Shown here: positions 1 to 12,000 of the stretch, in pieces
How the letters are laid out: each line of letters begins with the position of its first letter
Numbering within the stretch: position 1 is the first letter of the stretch
NCBI RefSeq assembly: GCF_000687475.1
Contig: NC_057320.1
Coordinates: forward strand, 4,030,001-4,094,000
Source of the DNA: Ustilaginoidea virens
Lineage: Eukaryota > Ascomycota > Sordariomycetes > Hypocreales > Clavicipitaceae
Reading direction: 5' to 3'
DNA: 64,000 nt
Notes under the pieces: model-generated
The model's database searches: none
What the model was told of the DNA's origin: nothing
Seen by the model: only the letters and a program-made list of their open reading frames with translations
Program-made: the position numbers and the translations under genes

Positions 1-3000
1 TTTTCGCGGCGGTGGGAGGAAGGTTCAAGCCATGACAGTCAGCCGTCCCGTCTTGGAACAGCACCGCGGGGACTGGCGGTGCGAGCGGTCCCTCGGATTG
101 CATCCTAGTGAAGGGATATATATACCTTGAAGTCGGGGGAGGCGGCCCAGGAGCTGTCGCCGGCTGCGCTTAGAATGGCGCCCTTGTCAACATGGCCGGT
201 GGCCACCAGGCTTATGCCATCTCGTCAGCATGTATACCTACCCCTCGACAACGGAAAGTAGCGGGTTTACCTAGAATCTACGTATGCTATAACAGTGACG
301 CTGGTTAGCTGCAACGCCTTCTCTCATGCTCCGGCGAGGCGCAGGTGCGTCGTGAGTCTGGAGAGGGAAAATGGGGGCGACTGCGGGAGGCGGTGGGAAA
401 CGAACCTTGCCACGACATGATGAGGAGGCTCCGAGGTTTCGAGGGAGGGGAGGGGGGGGGGGGCGCGGGGCTGAGACAGAATGCGAGTCCGAGAACTGGA
501 GCGAGAGTCAACTGGCTTGAACGGGGTCGCGAAAAGATGCTCGTGGCGTGCAGGTGACGAACCTGCTGTGTGTGTGTCGGATTGTTTCAAAGGCAAGGTT
601 TGGCTGCGTGCTGGTGTGAGGGAGACATTTTTTTCTCCTTTGCCTTGGGAGCTGGAGAGCATCGCGCGCTGCCCCTCCGTCGGCGGCTTAAGGCGTCACC
701 CATAAAAACAGCACAGCATTGGGGGTCAACGTTCCCGGCCGCAATTTTTGCAACGAGGGGTACTTTGGTGGCTCGAGCTGCCCATCCCCCGCGACTTGTT
801 CTCGACCAGTTGTTGTCCATGATTTTGTTATCGCCGAGCTGCCTCCTATAGGGTAGGTCCAGCAAGTAGGGGGCTAGACTTTTAAAAAAATGCAGGAGCG
901 CGTAAACATGCAGTAGCCGCCAAGCCAAAATAGAAGCTTGTACCTCTGCTCGCATTTTCCTGTTAGCAGCTATATACCTACATATATTATATGACTTAAC
1001 TCCTATCACAATGCACTAATCAGTGTTGGAAAACGACCGACCAAGAGATGCCTTGTTATATATATGGCGCGCGCGGGGGTGCTACGGTACTAGTTGATTA
1101 CGCTTATGACTATCCAAGAGAGAGAGAGACTATCTCAGAGAGAGAGAAAGAGATAGTTGGGGATTGAAGCCAATAAGATGGCCTTCTTGTGTATGTGTAC
1201 AGCGGTCATATGTGCTGCAGTCATGTGCGCGCGATTTCCCTTTACAAATGTACACTTTAAAGGTTTAAAGTAGCAAAAGAAAGGGAGATTACTGCTTATG
1301 GAAGAATGTGACTAAACATAGATTGCCTTTTTAGGCTTAGCCACTATTGCATGTTTTTCAGCATCATCGCGTCCAAACCAGTCTTGGATCAATGTTTGCA
1401 AGCTACGTGTGATTGTCTCCTGCCGAAACAACACTGCAACGACGGTTCAAAAGTGTCTGTTAAGCTGATGCATATTACCAGGCCTTGCATAAGGTGCCTT
1501 GGTACCGGGCATAGGGCGGACGCCCTGGAGCTGCGTAAGCGCTCTGGGTTGTCCATCACGTGATTTTGCGAATTAGCAATTAGCAATGCGTTTTACTACG
1601 CGAGGGTAGTTGAGAATAGAATCAGCAATCATTGCACACTACGAGCACAGATGATAGGGAATGCAAGAATCGGCACTCCCGGTTCCCACTTTCGACAAAG
1701 TCCAGATGCCCTCTTCCGCAGGGCAACGTAGTTGCTCACCGCTCTTGTCAAGTAAGCTTTCCCGAGATCACACAGCATTCATCGTTGTCTATTATCCGCT
1801 CTCTATAATTGTAGACACGAGGTAGGCAATGTCTATATCTAGCTGGGTGGCCAACAAATAAGGATTTCTGCCATCCTCAAGCCAAAGGGGACGGCGTTGT
1901 TTCTCCCAGTCAGTTTGTCAGCTTGTCAGCTTGTCAGCTTGTCAGTTTGTCAATTTGCTCTGCTTTTTCGCTTTCCCCCCTCCTTAGTTAAACAACATGT
2001 CAAACCAACGGAATTAGCCCAAGAAGTGATGAACCGCATTACGGGTTTCCAATTTTTATCAGATTGACCTGACCCGTGCTCATTGTCCATGGCCACCCCC
2101 CTCACAAAGAAAGTATAGAAAAAAAAAATGAAAATGCTTCAGGTAAACGCTCCGGTTTCCAGCAAACGGCGGCCGGCTACGCTCTAGAAAGCGTATACGG
2201 CTCTGATACGCGGCTGGGAAACCACGGCGTGAGAAGAAAGGATACTCATCTCTTCTTTCATTGTGAAAAAGGATGCTTCACCGCTCAGGGCTGCGGATAT
2301 TGTTGGCTGCCTACCCCAGGACTTGGCTTAGCCCTGCCTGCTACGAGCTATTACCAGACGTCTATTCTTAGCGTCGAATGAGTTGGAGCAGCTAGGTCAG
2401 TCTACATGCTCGCCGCCGTCCGCTAGTTGCAATGGCCCGGCTTTAAGAAAATTCCACCGCCCCACTGCGTGTTTTCTCCAACACGTTGTCATGCATGTCT
2501 GGTTTCGAAAGGTCGATCGCGGGATAATCGGGAAGGTGAGTCGAGTCATGCGCATGCGGACTTTGCTGGATGCCACATCCAGAATCCATCCGCAGGTCCA
2601 GCAGGCTGCATCCACTCGGTGACCCGATGTTCGGTCGGATTCGACTCCGACAAGAAGGACGAGAAGGACAAGAAGGAACAAGAAGGACAAGAAGGGATGG
2701 ATGCAAAGGATAGGGGAACGCCGCTTGCATGGATGTCCAAATCTGGGCGGCATGATTGGCCGTTGGCTATCTCCGCTTTTTCCAATTTCGCTAGCGTTGT
2801 GGGGCCGCCTAGGTGCTCCGTACCTTGGTGCCCTTGCAGGCGAGCAAAGATTGATAGAGTACAGAGTCAAAACTTTCAACGTTTCCAAGATGCAACAAGT
2901 TTGAACTGCATGCAACTGTACCTACCCATTTGACTTGACAGCCGAGAACCAGAACGCCTGTTTGTGGGCACATGAGCAGCTCGTCCGTCACTTTGTGTTT

Positions 3001-4234
3001 CGCCGGTTCGCCGACTTTGGCTGCCTCCAGGTCTCCCAACTACCCCAGGCATCAGCTGGCAGCTGTGCACGGGTCCCTTGATCCCTCCCAGCCGATTCAA
3101 GCCCAGGACTGGGACGGGACGGACATGGAGGCACTCCGTCGCGTCTGGTTTCCGTCTTCTTGGCCAAGGCTCCCGGGCGCGAGTAGGACAGGACAGGACA
3201 GAACTGGATAGGACATGGTTCGGAGGCAAACGCCCCGGAATTAAGTTTGCGTTATGCAGGAACAAGACGGAGCATTCTCCTCAACCAGCAAGCCGAAAGC
3301 GGAGCCTTCACAATGCAGGTGAACGAGTCCGTCCCCGTGGCTTGACAACGTTTTGGACATTTCAAGATGCCGATTCTGCCTGGCCCTTCAGCTGATGCAC
3401 TGGCACTGGCACTGGCACCGGCGCTGGCTTGCCTTGGCCTGTGACGTCTCGGTCAAGAAGCCCCCAGCAATGGGCATCAGCCATCAGCACCGAGGTTGGA
3501 CCAGATGCATTGCGTGTGTGCCTGCTCTGTGCTCAAACCCAAACCAGCAGTACTTCGTACGTGACCAACCTCGTCCCTGGACGGCAGCCCTGGACTTCGG
3601 CTGGACAAGTCTCAAGTCTTTCAACCATCTTGCTGCGGTGGGTATCTCATTGGATATTTCTGGAACTTCGACCCAGGCGACCAGGCCGCTGCAAGATCCC
3701 TGACGTAGCATCCCGAAACGGCTCCTGCAATCAATCTCTCGTGCGCCACCACACCGCTGCATCTCCTGGTCCCTGGCAATCTCTGACAGATAATCCGTAC
3801 GAAAGCGCGGAGTAATATCGAAGCAACGAGAGACGTTTTGGCGCCAAGTCAAGGCGGCCTCAAAGCTGCGCCTGGGGAGACAGCTGCACCTGCACCACGT
3901 TGCTGCGCACGGGACAGGCTATTCTGTGGAATAATCCTCCCTTCCCATAATATCGAAACTTGGCTGCATCGTCTTCTCTTTCTATTCTTCTTCTTATTCT
4001 TAGAAAAGAGCGGATATTTCTACAACTACGACCGTGTCACCTCTCCGTCCATGTCATACGCTGGCCGGCCCTCGCGATCTACTTCCTGAAGAACGACAAC
4101 AGAAAATATAAGCTTGAAAGTATTTGTGGCTTCAGTTTCCCGACGCCTCTCTTTTGGCGATGCTTCATTTTGGCCATCATAATCCCAGGAGCACCGTGCC
4201 GTATCCGGGTTGATAGTTGCTTCTACTTGCTTTT
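1..4234. other. Gene-poor leading region
   Basis: No open frame here resembles a known protein; those present are short, overlap on both strands and are compositionally random. The stretch holds a GA-rich microsatellite (about 1118-1157), an 8-base tandem repeat (1913-1952) and a purine-rich GACAAGAAG-type repeat (about 2649-2694). The last few hundred bases form the 5' region of the gene at 4235. Confidence 0.6.
1913..1952. repeat. 8-bp tandem repeat (GCTTGTCA)
   Basis: Five contiguous copies of an 8-base unit. The three central copies are identical; the first and last read GTTTGTCA. It lies in non-coding DNA, and a minisatellite grown by slippage is the simplest reading. Confidence 0.85.
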
Positions 4235-5935
4235 ATGGATCGAATCAAGCGAGCAGCTTCAAGGCGGCGGCAACCCGTAAGCCGTCTACCAAAGTCCGAG
4301 GGAACTGACAATGCAACCGAAATCACCAAGGAGCACATTAATCGTCCAGTAATCCAGGACACAGACAACAATATCCGGAGCGGGTTTGGATCGAATCATC
4401 GACTTCTCTATTCTAAACCTCTTACTGAAGGTCGAGACACGACATCAGCAGTACGCAGCGGCCCTCTTGTGAAGGAGGCGGATACAGCAGGAATAGGCGC
4501 CAGCGACGTGGCTCCCGCAAGCCCTGCCGCTCACCAGAACTGGCATTGGAACCCATCCCGGCCACAAGTTGTAACGACGATTTCAGCGACAGGGGATAAC
4601 AGGGCCGAAGGACAACATCAGAAGAATCTTCTTTCTAGATCAAAGTCTTGGAAAAGGGGAATTTTTGCAAGATCCAGACCTAGAAGAATAAAGGATGATG
4701 GCCCGCCCTGTGATTTGCAGAAGCCAGTCTTCGCAGCAAGCACGAACCCGTCCCGTGCAGATTTTACCGCTGAAGGACTTTCTGGGGCTGGGTTTGAGCG
4801 TTCCAGAGAGATTGCCTTTCTACTGGAAAAGAAACCACTCGAAAGACCTTGCACAGAACCTACCGCGTCCGACTTGAGGAGGCTTGACCATGTTTCCGAA
4901 ACACCTGGAATAGTCCCTCTAATCTCCGAAGTCCCGGGTCTACAGCAAGCCGCCCAAGGCCGGACCGGGGCTGCGCTTCAAGGTGAAATACAGCAACTGC
5001 TGCTTGATGTGGAAATACCAGCCGCGACCTTGGAGCGGTACAGTGTCATGTTCGCTAGTCTTCTTGAGCAGCGTCGAAGTCTTGTCGCCCCGCGGCAAAA
5101 TACCAGTGACGACTTGCGGGCACTCGGAAAAGACAACTCGTGCAACGGGCATCAGAGGGAAGCGCGCATTATTTCGCGCCGAAATCTCACAAGAGATCGA
5201 GATTTGCCGCCCATTCCACCCTTGCATCTGGAGCACATACAGGCGGCCCCCCCATTGCAACAACTGGGTTCTCGTCTCAGATCAAACACCTCCCCTGCCA
5301 TCATGACGCCATCATCGGAATTCTACGCAAATGCAGAGCAGTATGATGACGAGCAGTCAAAGCACCCGCTCATCGTAAGGCTTGCGTCTGCTCAGCTGCA
5401 AAATAGCTGCACGGAAGACGACGCTTCCTTGCATGAAGGCGCTCGGGTGCAGTTGCGGTCCAAATTTCACATTCAGTCACCTATGCAACAGACTTTTGGA
5501 TCCAACTCCACAGCCAGTCTTTTTGATGATCCTGACGGATTTGCTAATCATACCGGGCCGTCGTCCTCTCCACCTGCTGCGCAAATCGATCCGGAGTCCT
5601 CTACAAGGACGGAGAATTCAGCATGTTCATCCACAACTGACATTGCTCAAACACAGCCACAACCAGCGCAACATGCCACTTGGTCACCAGCATTCAAGTG
5701 TTCTTCAGATGCACAAGAGAGCTTGACCTCGAGTTTGAGCAGCCGTACGGAAGAAGAACCTGTCGCGGAGCAAGAAAAAGCACTGCAAGATGCTATTCAA
5801 GTGTCTATTGCTCGTCAAATCAGCATATCGCGGGAACAGAGCCGAATGCTCGGCTCATGGCAGATGAGGTCCTCGAAGAGGAGCCGACTAGCGGCGGCGA
5901 CAACCGCGACGCCCCGATTAGTAAAGCTCAAATGA
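4235..5935 (+). CDS. Conserved-looking fungal hypothetical protein, 566 aa
   Basis: A single uninterrupted frame. The ATG at 4235 is chosen because the frame upstream of it has no other ATG. I do not recognise the protein. It is hydrophilic and rich in Ser, Gln, Arg and Pro, with no signal peptide or membrane segment, as expected of a mostly disordered nuclear or cytoplasmic protein. Two islands look constrained: LERYSVMFASLLEQRRSLV near residues 264-282, a motif I associate with uncharacterised ascomycete proteins, and a C-terminal amphipathic stretch near 510-530 containing ALQDAIQVSIARQ. The latter has the Leu-x-x-Ala-Ile-x-x-Ser spacing of a ubiquitin-interacting motif, which is only a pattern-level suggestion. 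An upstream non-coding or short coding exon cannot be excluded. Confidence 0.7.
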   Translation: MDRIKRAASRRRQPVSRLPKSEGTDNATEITKEHINRPVIQDTDNNIRSGFGSNHRLLYSKPLTEGRDTTSAVRSGPLVKEADTAGIGASDVAPASPAAHQNWHWNPSRPQVVTTISATGDNRAEGQHQKNLLSRSKSWKRGIFARSRPRRIKDDGPPCDLQKPVFAASTNPSRADFTAEGLSGAGFERSREIAFLLEKKPLERPCTEPTASDLRRLDHVSETPGIVPLISEVPGLQQAAQGRTGAALQGEIQQLLLDVEIPAATLERYSVMFASLLEQRRSLVAPRQNTSDDLRALGKDNSCNGHQREARIISRRNLTRDRDLPPIPPLHLEHIQAAPPLQQLGSRLRSNTSPAIMTPSSEFYANAEQYDDEQSKHPLIVRLASAQLQNSCTEDDASLHEGARVQLRSKFHIQSPMQQTFGSNSTASLFDDPDGFANHTGPSSSPPAAQIDPESSTRTENSACSSTTDIAQTQPQPAQHATWSPAFKCSSDAQESLTSSLSSRTEEEPVAEQEKALQDAIQVSIARQISISREQSRMLGSWQMRSSKRSRLAAATTATPRLVKLK

Positions 5936-6737
5936 GTCCATCGTCGCCATCAAAACACATACGAAGCAGCGAGCGCGTGGAATGGGAGGCGCTATAAGAG
6001 AAGAATCCGCTGAAACACCCGTGGCAAGCTTCCTGGCACGGTCGACCCATTGGTCAATCAATAAGTGCAGCGGCAGTTAGAGCCGGGCGGGACATTGACA
6101 GACTCGTGGCTGGACCACGTTCTGCATGCAACTCATGGCATTCATCATGTGACACACACTACCTTTTTTTCATTTCCATCTTTTGCTCTTTTTTCTTCTT
6201 CTCCTCTTTCCCTTTGTCTCTCGGCATAGGCAAGAGCTTGAGCTCGAACCCCTATTGATATCCCTTGCGGGCTGGATTCCGCAGCGGGGTGGTGGACTGT
6301 GACGTGACGTACGTTGGCATTCCTGAAAGCGATTGATCTTCATAGGACATAGTATGTATTATAGAAGCTACATAAGCGAAAGCGGAGCACTTGATGCCCT
6401 CTGATTGGGCACTAGTTAGTGTTTGTTCCATGCTGAGATATTCATTTACACATTGCTTTCCCTTACTCTGGTCGGCATCCTGGTGGAGTTCCAGACTTCC
6501 TCTGAGCCAGAAAACTCAGTCCTAGCTCCTTAATTCTTAATCCGCCGACATGCTGGGGATGTGGGAGGATTGGTGGATCACCAGTTTGTCGGGTGTGTGT
6601 GATGCCGAAAGTATGTCGACGCGCCGGACATGATGGCCAACTCGGGACGACAACAATTCTGTTCCATCTATCAAGCAAGAGAGTAGAAAAAGAGGATGTG
6701 ATGCTGCGAATCCTACCCCAACCTCCTCCCTACCAAC
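5936..6737. other. Convergent 3' spacer between the hypothetical gene and ykt6
   Basis: About 800 bases between two converging genes. It contains T-rich and CT-rich stretches (about 6160-6220) suitable as 3' UTR or poly(A) signals. No coding frame is supported. Confidence 0.6.
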
Positions 6738-7796
6738 CTACATCAAGACACAGCAGGAATTCTGCTTCTTGGCTTGCTCTAAAGGTGCGTCGCGGTTAGG
6801 TTCATGCCAAAACAAAAAAAAAAAAACCCTACTGGCCTGGGAGCAGTACTTGAGGCAGCCTTGGGGAGATGATACGTACGATAAAACATCTTGCTCTGCG
6901 AAGACAAGCCGTCGCTCTTGGCCACCAAATCATCAATCTTCTCTCCTCGTTGCAAAACGCTCTCGATGGTTTTGTGCAGCACAATCTTGGTCTCGTCTAG
7001 CTCCTTTTGTATCTTCATGATGCTGTCGGCCTGCTGGGGATCCTGGTATTTGGTGAGATAGTCCTTGAGCTCCGGCATAGGGATCTGCGGGGTACCGCTT
7101 TGCCAGGATGAGCGAGGATGATTGGAGAGGAATTCGTCCACGACTTTGCTGAGCAGTTGGTGGGCTACAAGGGCGGGATATTGGTGGTCGGAGATGATGA
7201 TTCCGCAGACGCCTTCGCTGCGGCCGTAGGCGTGGAAAGTGTAGTCTGCGAAGCAGCAACGATGTTAAAACGACACGGGTTCTTCCGAGGCAAAGGAAAA
7301 GACCACGGAAAAAAATAAAGTTCTCTTGCTCGTCCGTGGAAACGCAATGCAGTCGATCGCCGTACCTTGTTCTTCGACGTCCTGCCGTTGTCCCGCCTTT
7401 GTCCGCTCAGCCACCGTTTTGGCGAAAAGCGTCATGAACTCGCCATAGCTATCGGACCATCACGCCAGGTCAACCAACGCATCCTGCTGAGGGTGCCTTG
7501 ACACATGGAAGCCAAGAACAGCATCTCCCCTGCTCAGACTGGAGAACAAGTGCAAGGCGGGAAAAGAAACACAAAAAAAAAGAGGACGAGGAAGAGGGCT
7601 GACTTGTTACGAGTGAAGCGAGAGTATGCGCTGAGCTCTTTCTCGGCGACTAATTCGTGGGCGGGTTTGCTCTCGTTGCGGATGACCTGCGAGCCGGGCG
7701 TGAGCTTGCGTCTCGTACAGAGGAGCGGCGTCGACGGGACGTGCTCGTCAACGCTGGGGATGGGCGTCGCCTTACGCCAATGTAGTGGAGCTTCAT
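6738..7796 (-). CDS. YKT6: R-SNARE Ykt6 (longin-domain, prenylated)
   Basis: Synaptobrevin-type SNARE acting in ER-Golgi, vacuolar and autophagosome fusion. Five exons on the minus strand: 7776-7796, 7604-7686, 7366-7448, 6880-7245 and 6738-6778, joining to 197 residues, the normal Ykt6 length. The protein opens MKLHYIG, continues through a longin domain (ESKPAHELVAEKELSAYSRF, then the GIIISDHQYP region) and a SNARE helix holding DETKIVLHKTIESVLQRGE with the zero-layer arginine. It ends AKKQNSCCVLM: a CaaX box (C-V-L-M) for farnesylation with an adjacent cysteine for palmitoylation. Exon 1 codes only seven residues and the last exon supplies the lipidated tail. The second intron uses a GTCAGC donor; this choice restores the family sequence RNNYGEF. 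The next gene, SLH1, is divergent. Identity is very secure; small exon borders are inferred. Confidence 0.95.
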
Positions 7797-9008
7797 GGTG
7801 ACGTGACGCCCTGGTCAGGCGGGGGATCTGTTGTGCAGGTTTTGACGGGGACGAGCGAGGAATCGACGCTTGTGGGAGAGGGGCCCGATGCGCAGAAGCC
7901 GTGGAAGGATATGGCGGAGCAGGATTGCCGTGGGAGAAAGGGACGGGGACGGGGATGGGCGGCCGGCTGGAGGTTGTGATGGTTGGGAGGGAGGTTTGGT
8001 GGTCACTGGTCGTGCCTACTGGAAGTGTTAGGGATGGGAGATGGCACGGGCGGCTGGCTGTACGTGTACGGGGCTGGGAAAGAGCCGGGACAAACATGTA
8101 CATATGTACCATCAGCAGGGTGGGTGGCTAAAGGGCAGTGGCTCACAGGGCAGTCAATGGCTCACAGGGCAGATGCCGCGCTGAGTCTGAGCCTGGGGCG
8201 CTGGGTCAAGCCCCACCGGCGTTTCGTTTACAAGAACCTGGCACGTCCTTTGCAGTTCGTGATACGTGACAAGTTTGAGGAGCAAGGTGGCGGCATGCTT
8301 CAAGGCCTGGAAGTTGGAAGAGGCAATTGAGATGGCTTAGGTTACATGTGCTTTACCAAAATCTGCCTGGTAGTCATGTTCCTCCTGTCAACGTCACAGT
8401 CAATCAGCTACCTCCTACCTCCTAAGGTACCTAGAGGTAAAGTACCAGACATGTACCTGTCCAGCACTCGTACTTGTGGTGGTGGAGTGACTGCGAGGCA
8501 GAAGGGGAGGCCAGCAAGGGGACGAGAAAAGAATGCACCAGACAAGAGTTTACATCCAGGTCTGAACGGATTTCATGGGTTCATATCTTGAGAATACCAG
8601 ACACTATATATATGGCGATTTGCTCCAAGATATTGCCACGATACCTTACAGCGAGAGGTTTATCGGGGATACGGGAAAGTTCAGTGGAGGTGGTGTGGCG
8701 GTGTGGCGGTGTGGCGCCTCCAAGTTCCAGCGCCTACTTCTCCTAGCCTCTAGGCTCCAGCCCGTGCCAGCAAAGGATTTTGCGGGCGGTCTTCTGTAGG
8801 GCACCCACCGATTGTCCAGGCAGTTGTCAGTGACGCATTACCGTGCCGAATTCAATGACACCAAAAGTGGACTGCTGGTTCCACTCGATAGCAGAATCTA
8901 CATTCATCACAACCTTCGGGTCGGGACGAGTTCAGACACAGACAAGTACCGACTTTCATTTTCAATAGCGCACCCTTTCAACCAGTCTGACATAGAGGCT
9001 GGATAGAC
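7797..9008. promoter_or_regulatory. Divergent promoter region of ykt6 and slh1
   Basis: About 1.2 kb between divergent starts. It includes a TACCT/AGGTA-rich palindromic cluster at about 8416-8450 and a TGTGGCGG tandem near 8692-8715. No supported coding frame; the control elements themselves cannot be assigned from sequence alone. Confidence 0.5.
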
Positions 9009-12000
9009 ATGGCGTCCAACGAGCTGACGGCAGCAGAGGCGGAATGGAGACTACAGTTCTCAGCTATGCAAGCTGCCCTTGCCAATCTTCATCTTCCTGT
9101 CCCTTCCCAAACCGACGAGGTCAGCTCGGATGATGACGATTGGGAAGGGTGTCTGTCTGGAAACGACGGCCAAGAAGACGTGTGGGACTTCATATCCGGC
9201 CGCGACGCCGACGACTACAGCTGCGAATCTGTCGAGGCCGAGACTGCGGGGGAAGACGTGCCTCCTCGAGGCGATATCTCGGACTGGTTTCTCGACAAAT
9301 CCGCCGTCATTGCTTTTGAGAACGGCCTGGCACCCGACGTTTTCCAGAGCCAGGTGATAAACCTGCTGGCGTCTGGCCGGTCAGATGACGAGCTCCAGGC
9401 TGAACTCACGGACCTGATTGGATTCGACCATCTTGAATTCATCATTGATATCCTGCCTCGGAAAGGGCGTATCCTCGCGTCTCTCAAAACCGATGGCCGT
9501 GGCGAGGCTGCCAGCAGTGGTCGATTGTTAAGCAGGGCCGAACGAGAGGCCGCCCTTACGCAACGGGATTTTGAGCACAAGACGGCATCTCTAGCTCCGG
9601 CTTCCAAAAGGGAGCCACAGTACCCCCATGTCTACAGAGCCTATCACGCCGGGAATACTCTGAGCTATTCAGGCAAGAAATACGGGTTGCCGGTAGGAAG
9701 CGAGCGTCGCCAATTCGAGAAATACGAAGAGTACTATGTTCCCGCTGGGCGAAAAGGGGTGCTTGGACCTGGCGAGAAGCTGGTCAAGATCTCGGACCTT
9801 GACGGACTGTGCCGAAACACCTTCAAGGGCTACAAGACACTCAATCGCATGCAGAGCCTCGTCTTCCCGGTCGGGTACAAGACAAACGAAAACATGCTGA
9901 TCTGTGCCCCCACTGGCGCGGTAGGATGATGACCAGGGCGAACAAGTCACTGCTCGACTTTGAAAATGCTGACAACGCCAAAGGGTAAAACCGATGCCGC
10001 CATGCTGACCATCTTGCACACCATTGGGCAGCACGTCCTCCCGAATCCCCTGTACAATCCCGAGGCAACCGAATTCGCAGTAGACATGGATGACTTCAAG
10101 GTTGTCTACGTCGCCCCCATGAAGGCGCTTGCCGCTGAAGTTACCGACAAGTTGGGGAGGCGTCTCGCATGGCTGGGCATCAAGTGCCGAGAATATACTG
10201 GAGACATGCAACTCACAAAGTCGGAAATCGTGCAAACTCAAATCATCGTCACCACACCGGAGAAGTGGGATGTCATCACTCGAAAAGGGACGGGCGATAC
10301 AGAGCTGGTTCAGAAAGTGAGGCTTCTGATAATTGACGAAGTGCACATGCTGCACGATGAGCGCGGTGCCGTCCTCGAGTCTCTTGTCGCGAGGACCGAA
10401 CGTCAGGTAGAGAGCACGCAGTCGCTTATCCGCATCGTTGGGCTCAGTGCCACGCTGCCAAATTACGTCGATGTTGCCGACTTTTTGAAGGTCAACAAGT
10501 ATGCTGGGCTCTTCTACTTTGACGCCTCTTTTCGCCCTGTGCCTCTTGAGCAGCACTTCATCGGCGTCAAGGGCAAAGCAGGCTCCAAGCAATCCAAGGA
10601 CAACCTGGACATTGTCGCATTCCAAAAGGTTCGAGAAATGCTCGAACAGGATCATCAAGTCATGGTATTCGTCCATTCGCGGCGAGACACAATGGTCACG
10701 GCCAGGATGCTTCACCAAAAGGCCATTGAACACATGTGCATGGAACTGTTTGACCCGACCAGCCATCCGAAATTCGAGCAGGCCTCGAGGGATATGAATT
10801 CATCTCGTGCAAAAGACATACGGGACTTGCTTTCCAAAGGAATCGGAATACACCATGCTGGGATGGCTAGAGCTGACAGAAACCTCATGGAGAGGCTTTT
10901 CGCCGAAGGCGTCCTAAAGGTGCTGTGCTGCACAGCTACTCTGGCTTGGGGCGTGAACCTGCCCGCCGCTGCGGTAGTGATCAAGGGAACTCAGGTATAC
11001 AGCGCTCAAGATGGCAAGTTCGTCGACCTCGGTATCCTGGACGTGTTGCAAATATTCGGTCGTGCCGGCCGCCCGCAATTCGAAGACACGGGAATCGGCA
11101 TGATCTGTACGACTCAAGATAAGCTGCCGCATTACTTGACGGCCATCACCGAGCAGCAGCCAATCGAGTCCAAGTTCTCATCAAAACTCGTTGATAATCT
11201 CAATGCTGAGATTGCGCTGGGGACTGTGACATCGGTTCAAGACGCCGTCCAATGGATTGGGTACTCGTACCTTTTTGTTCGCATGCAGAGAAGTCCAACC
11301 GCGTACGGCATTGAATGGGCGGAAATCCGGGATGACCCTACTCTTGTGCAGAGGAGACGACAGCTTGCCATTCAGGCTGCAAGAACTCTGCAGCAATGCC
11401 AAATGATCATATTCAACGAGAGGACCGAAGAGCTGCGCAGCAAGGACATTGGCCGAATCGCGAGCCAGTACTACATTCTTCACACAAGCATCCAAGTGTT
11501 CAACACGATGATGCAGCCGCATGCCACTGAAGCCGACATCCTCAAAATGATCAGCATGAGTGGGGAGTTTGACAACATTCAGTCCAGGGACAACGAGGCC
11601 AAGGAGCTGACGCATTTCAGGGACAACGTGGTTCCTTGCGATGTCGACGGGGGCATCGACACGCCCCAGTCCAAGACCAACATCCTTCTGCAGTCCTACA
11701 TTTCGAGACAGCAGCCGGAAGATTTCGCCTTGTCCAACGACATGAATTATGTTGCCCAGCAGTCCGGTCGTATCTGCCGAGCCCTGTTCATGCTCGCACT
11801 GAACAGGAAATGGGGCCATCAGTGCCTGGTTTTGCTGAGTCTGTCCAAGTCGATTGAGAAGAGAATCTGGCCGTTTCAGCATCCGCTGCACCAGTTCGAC
11901 CTGCCCAAGACGGTGCTCAATCAGCTCGATTCCAAGGAGAACCTCACCGTGGAGACCTTGAAAGACTTGGAACCCGCCGAAATCGGCGGTCTGGTGCACA

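Noticed and set aside
6230..6260. AGGGGTTCGAGCTC (minus strand) resembling a tRNA T-arm
   Set aside because: Flanking bases do not form the five-pair stem and no cloverleaf can be drawn.
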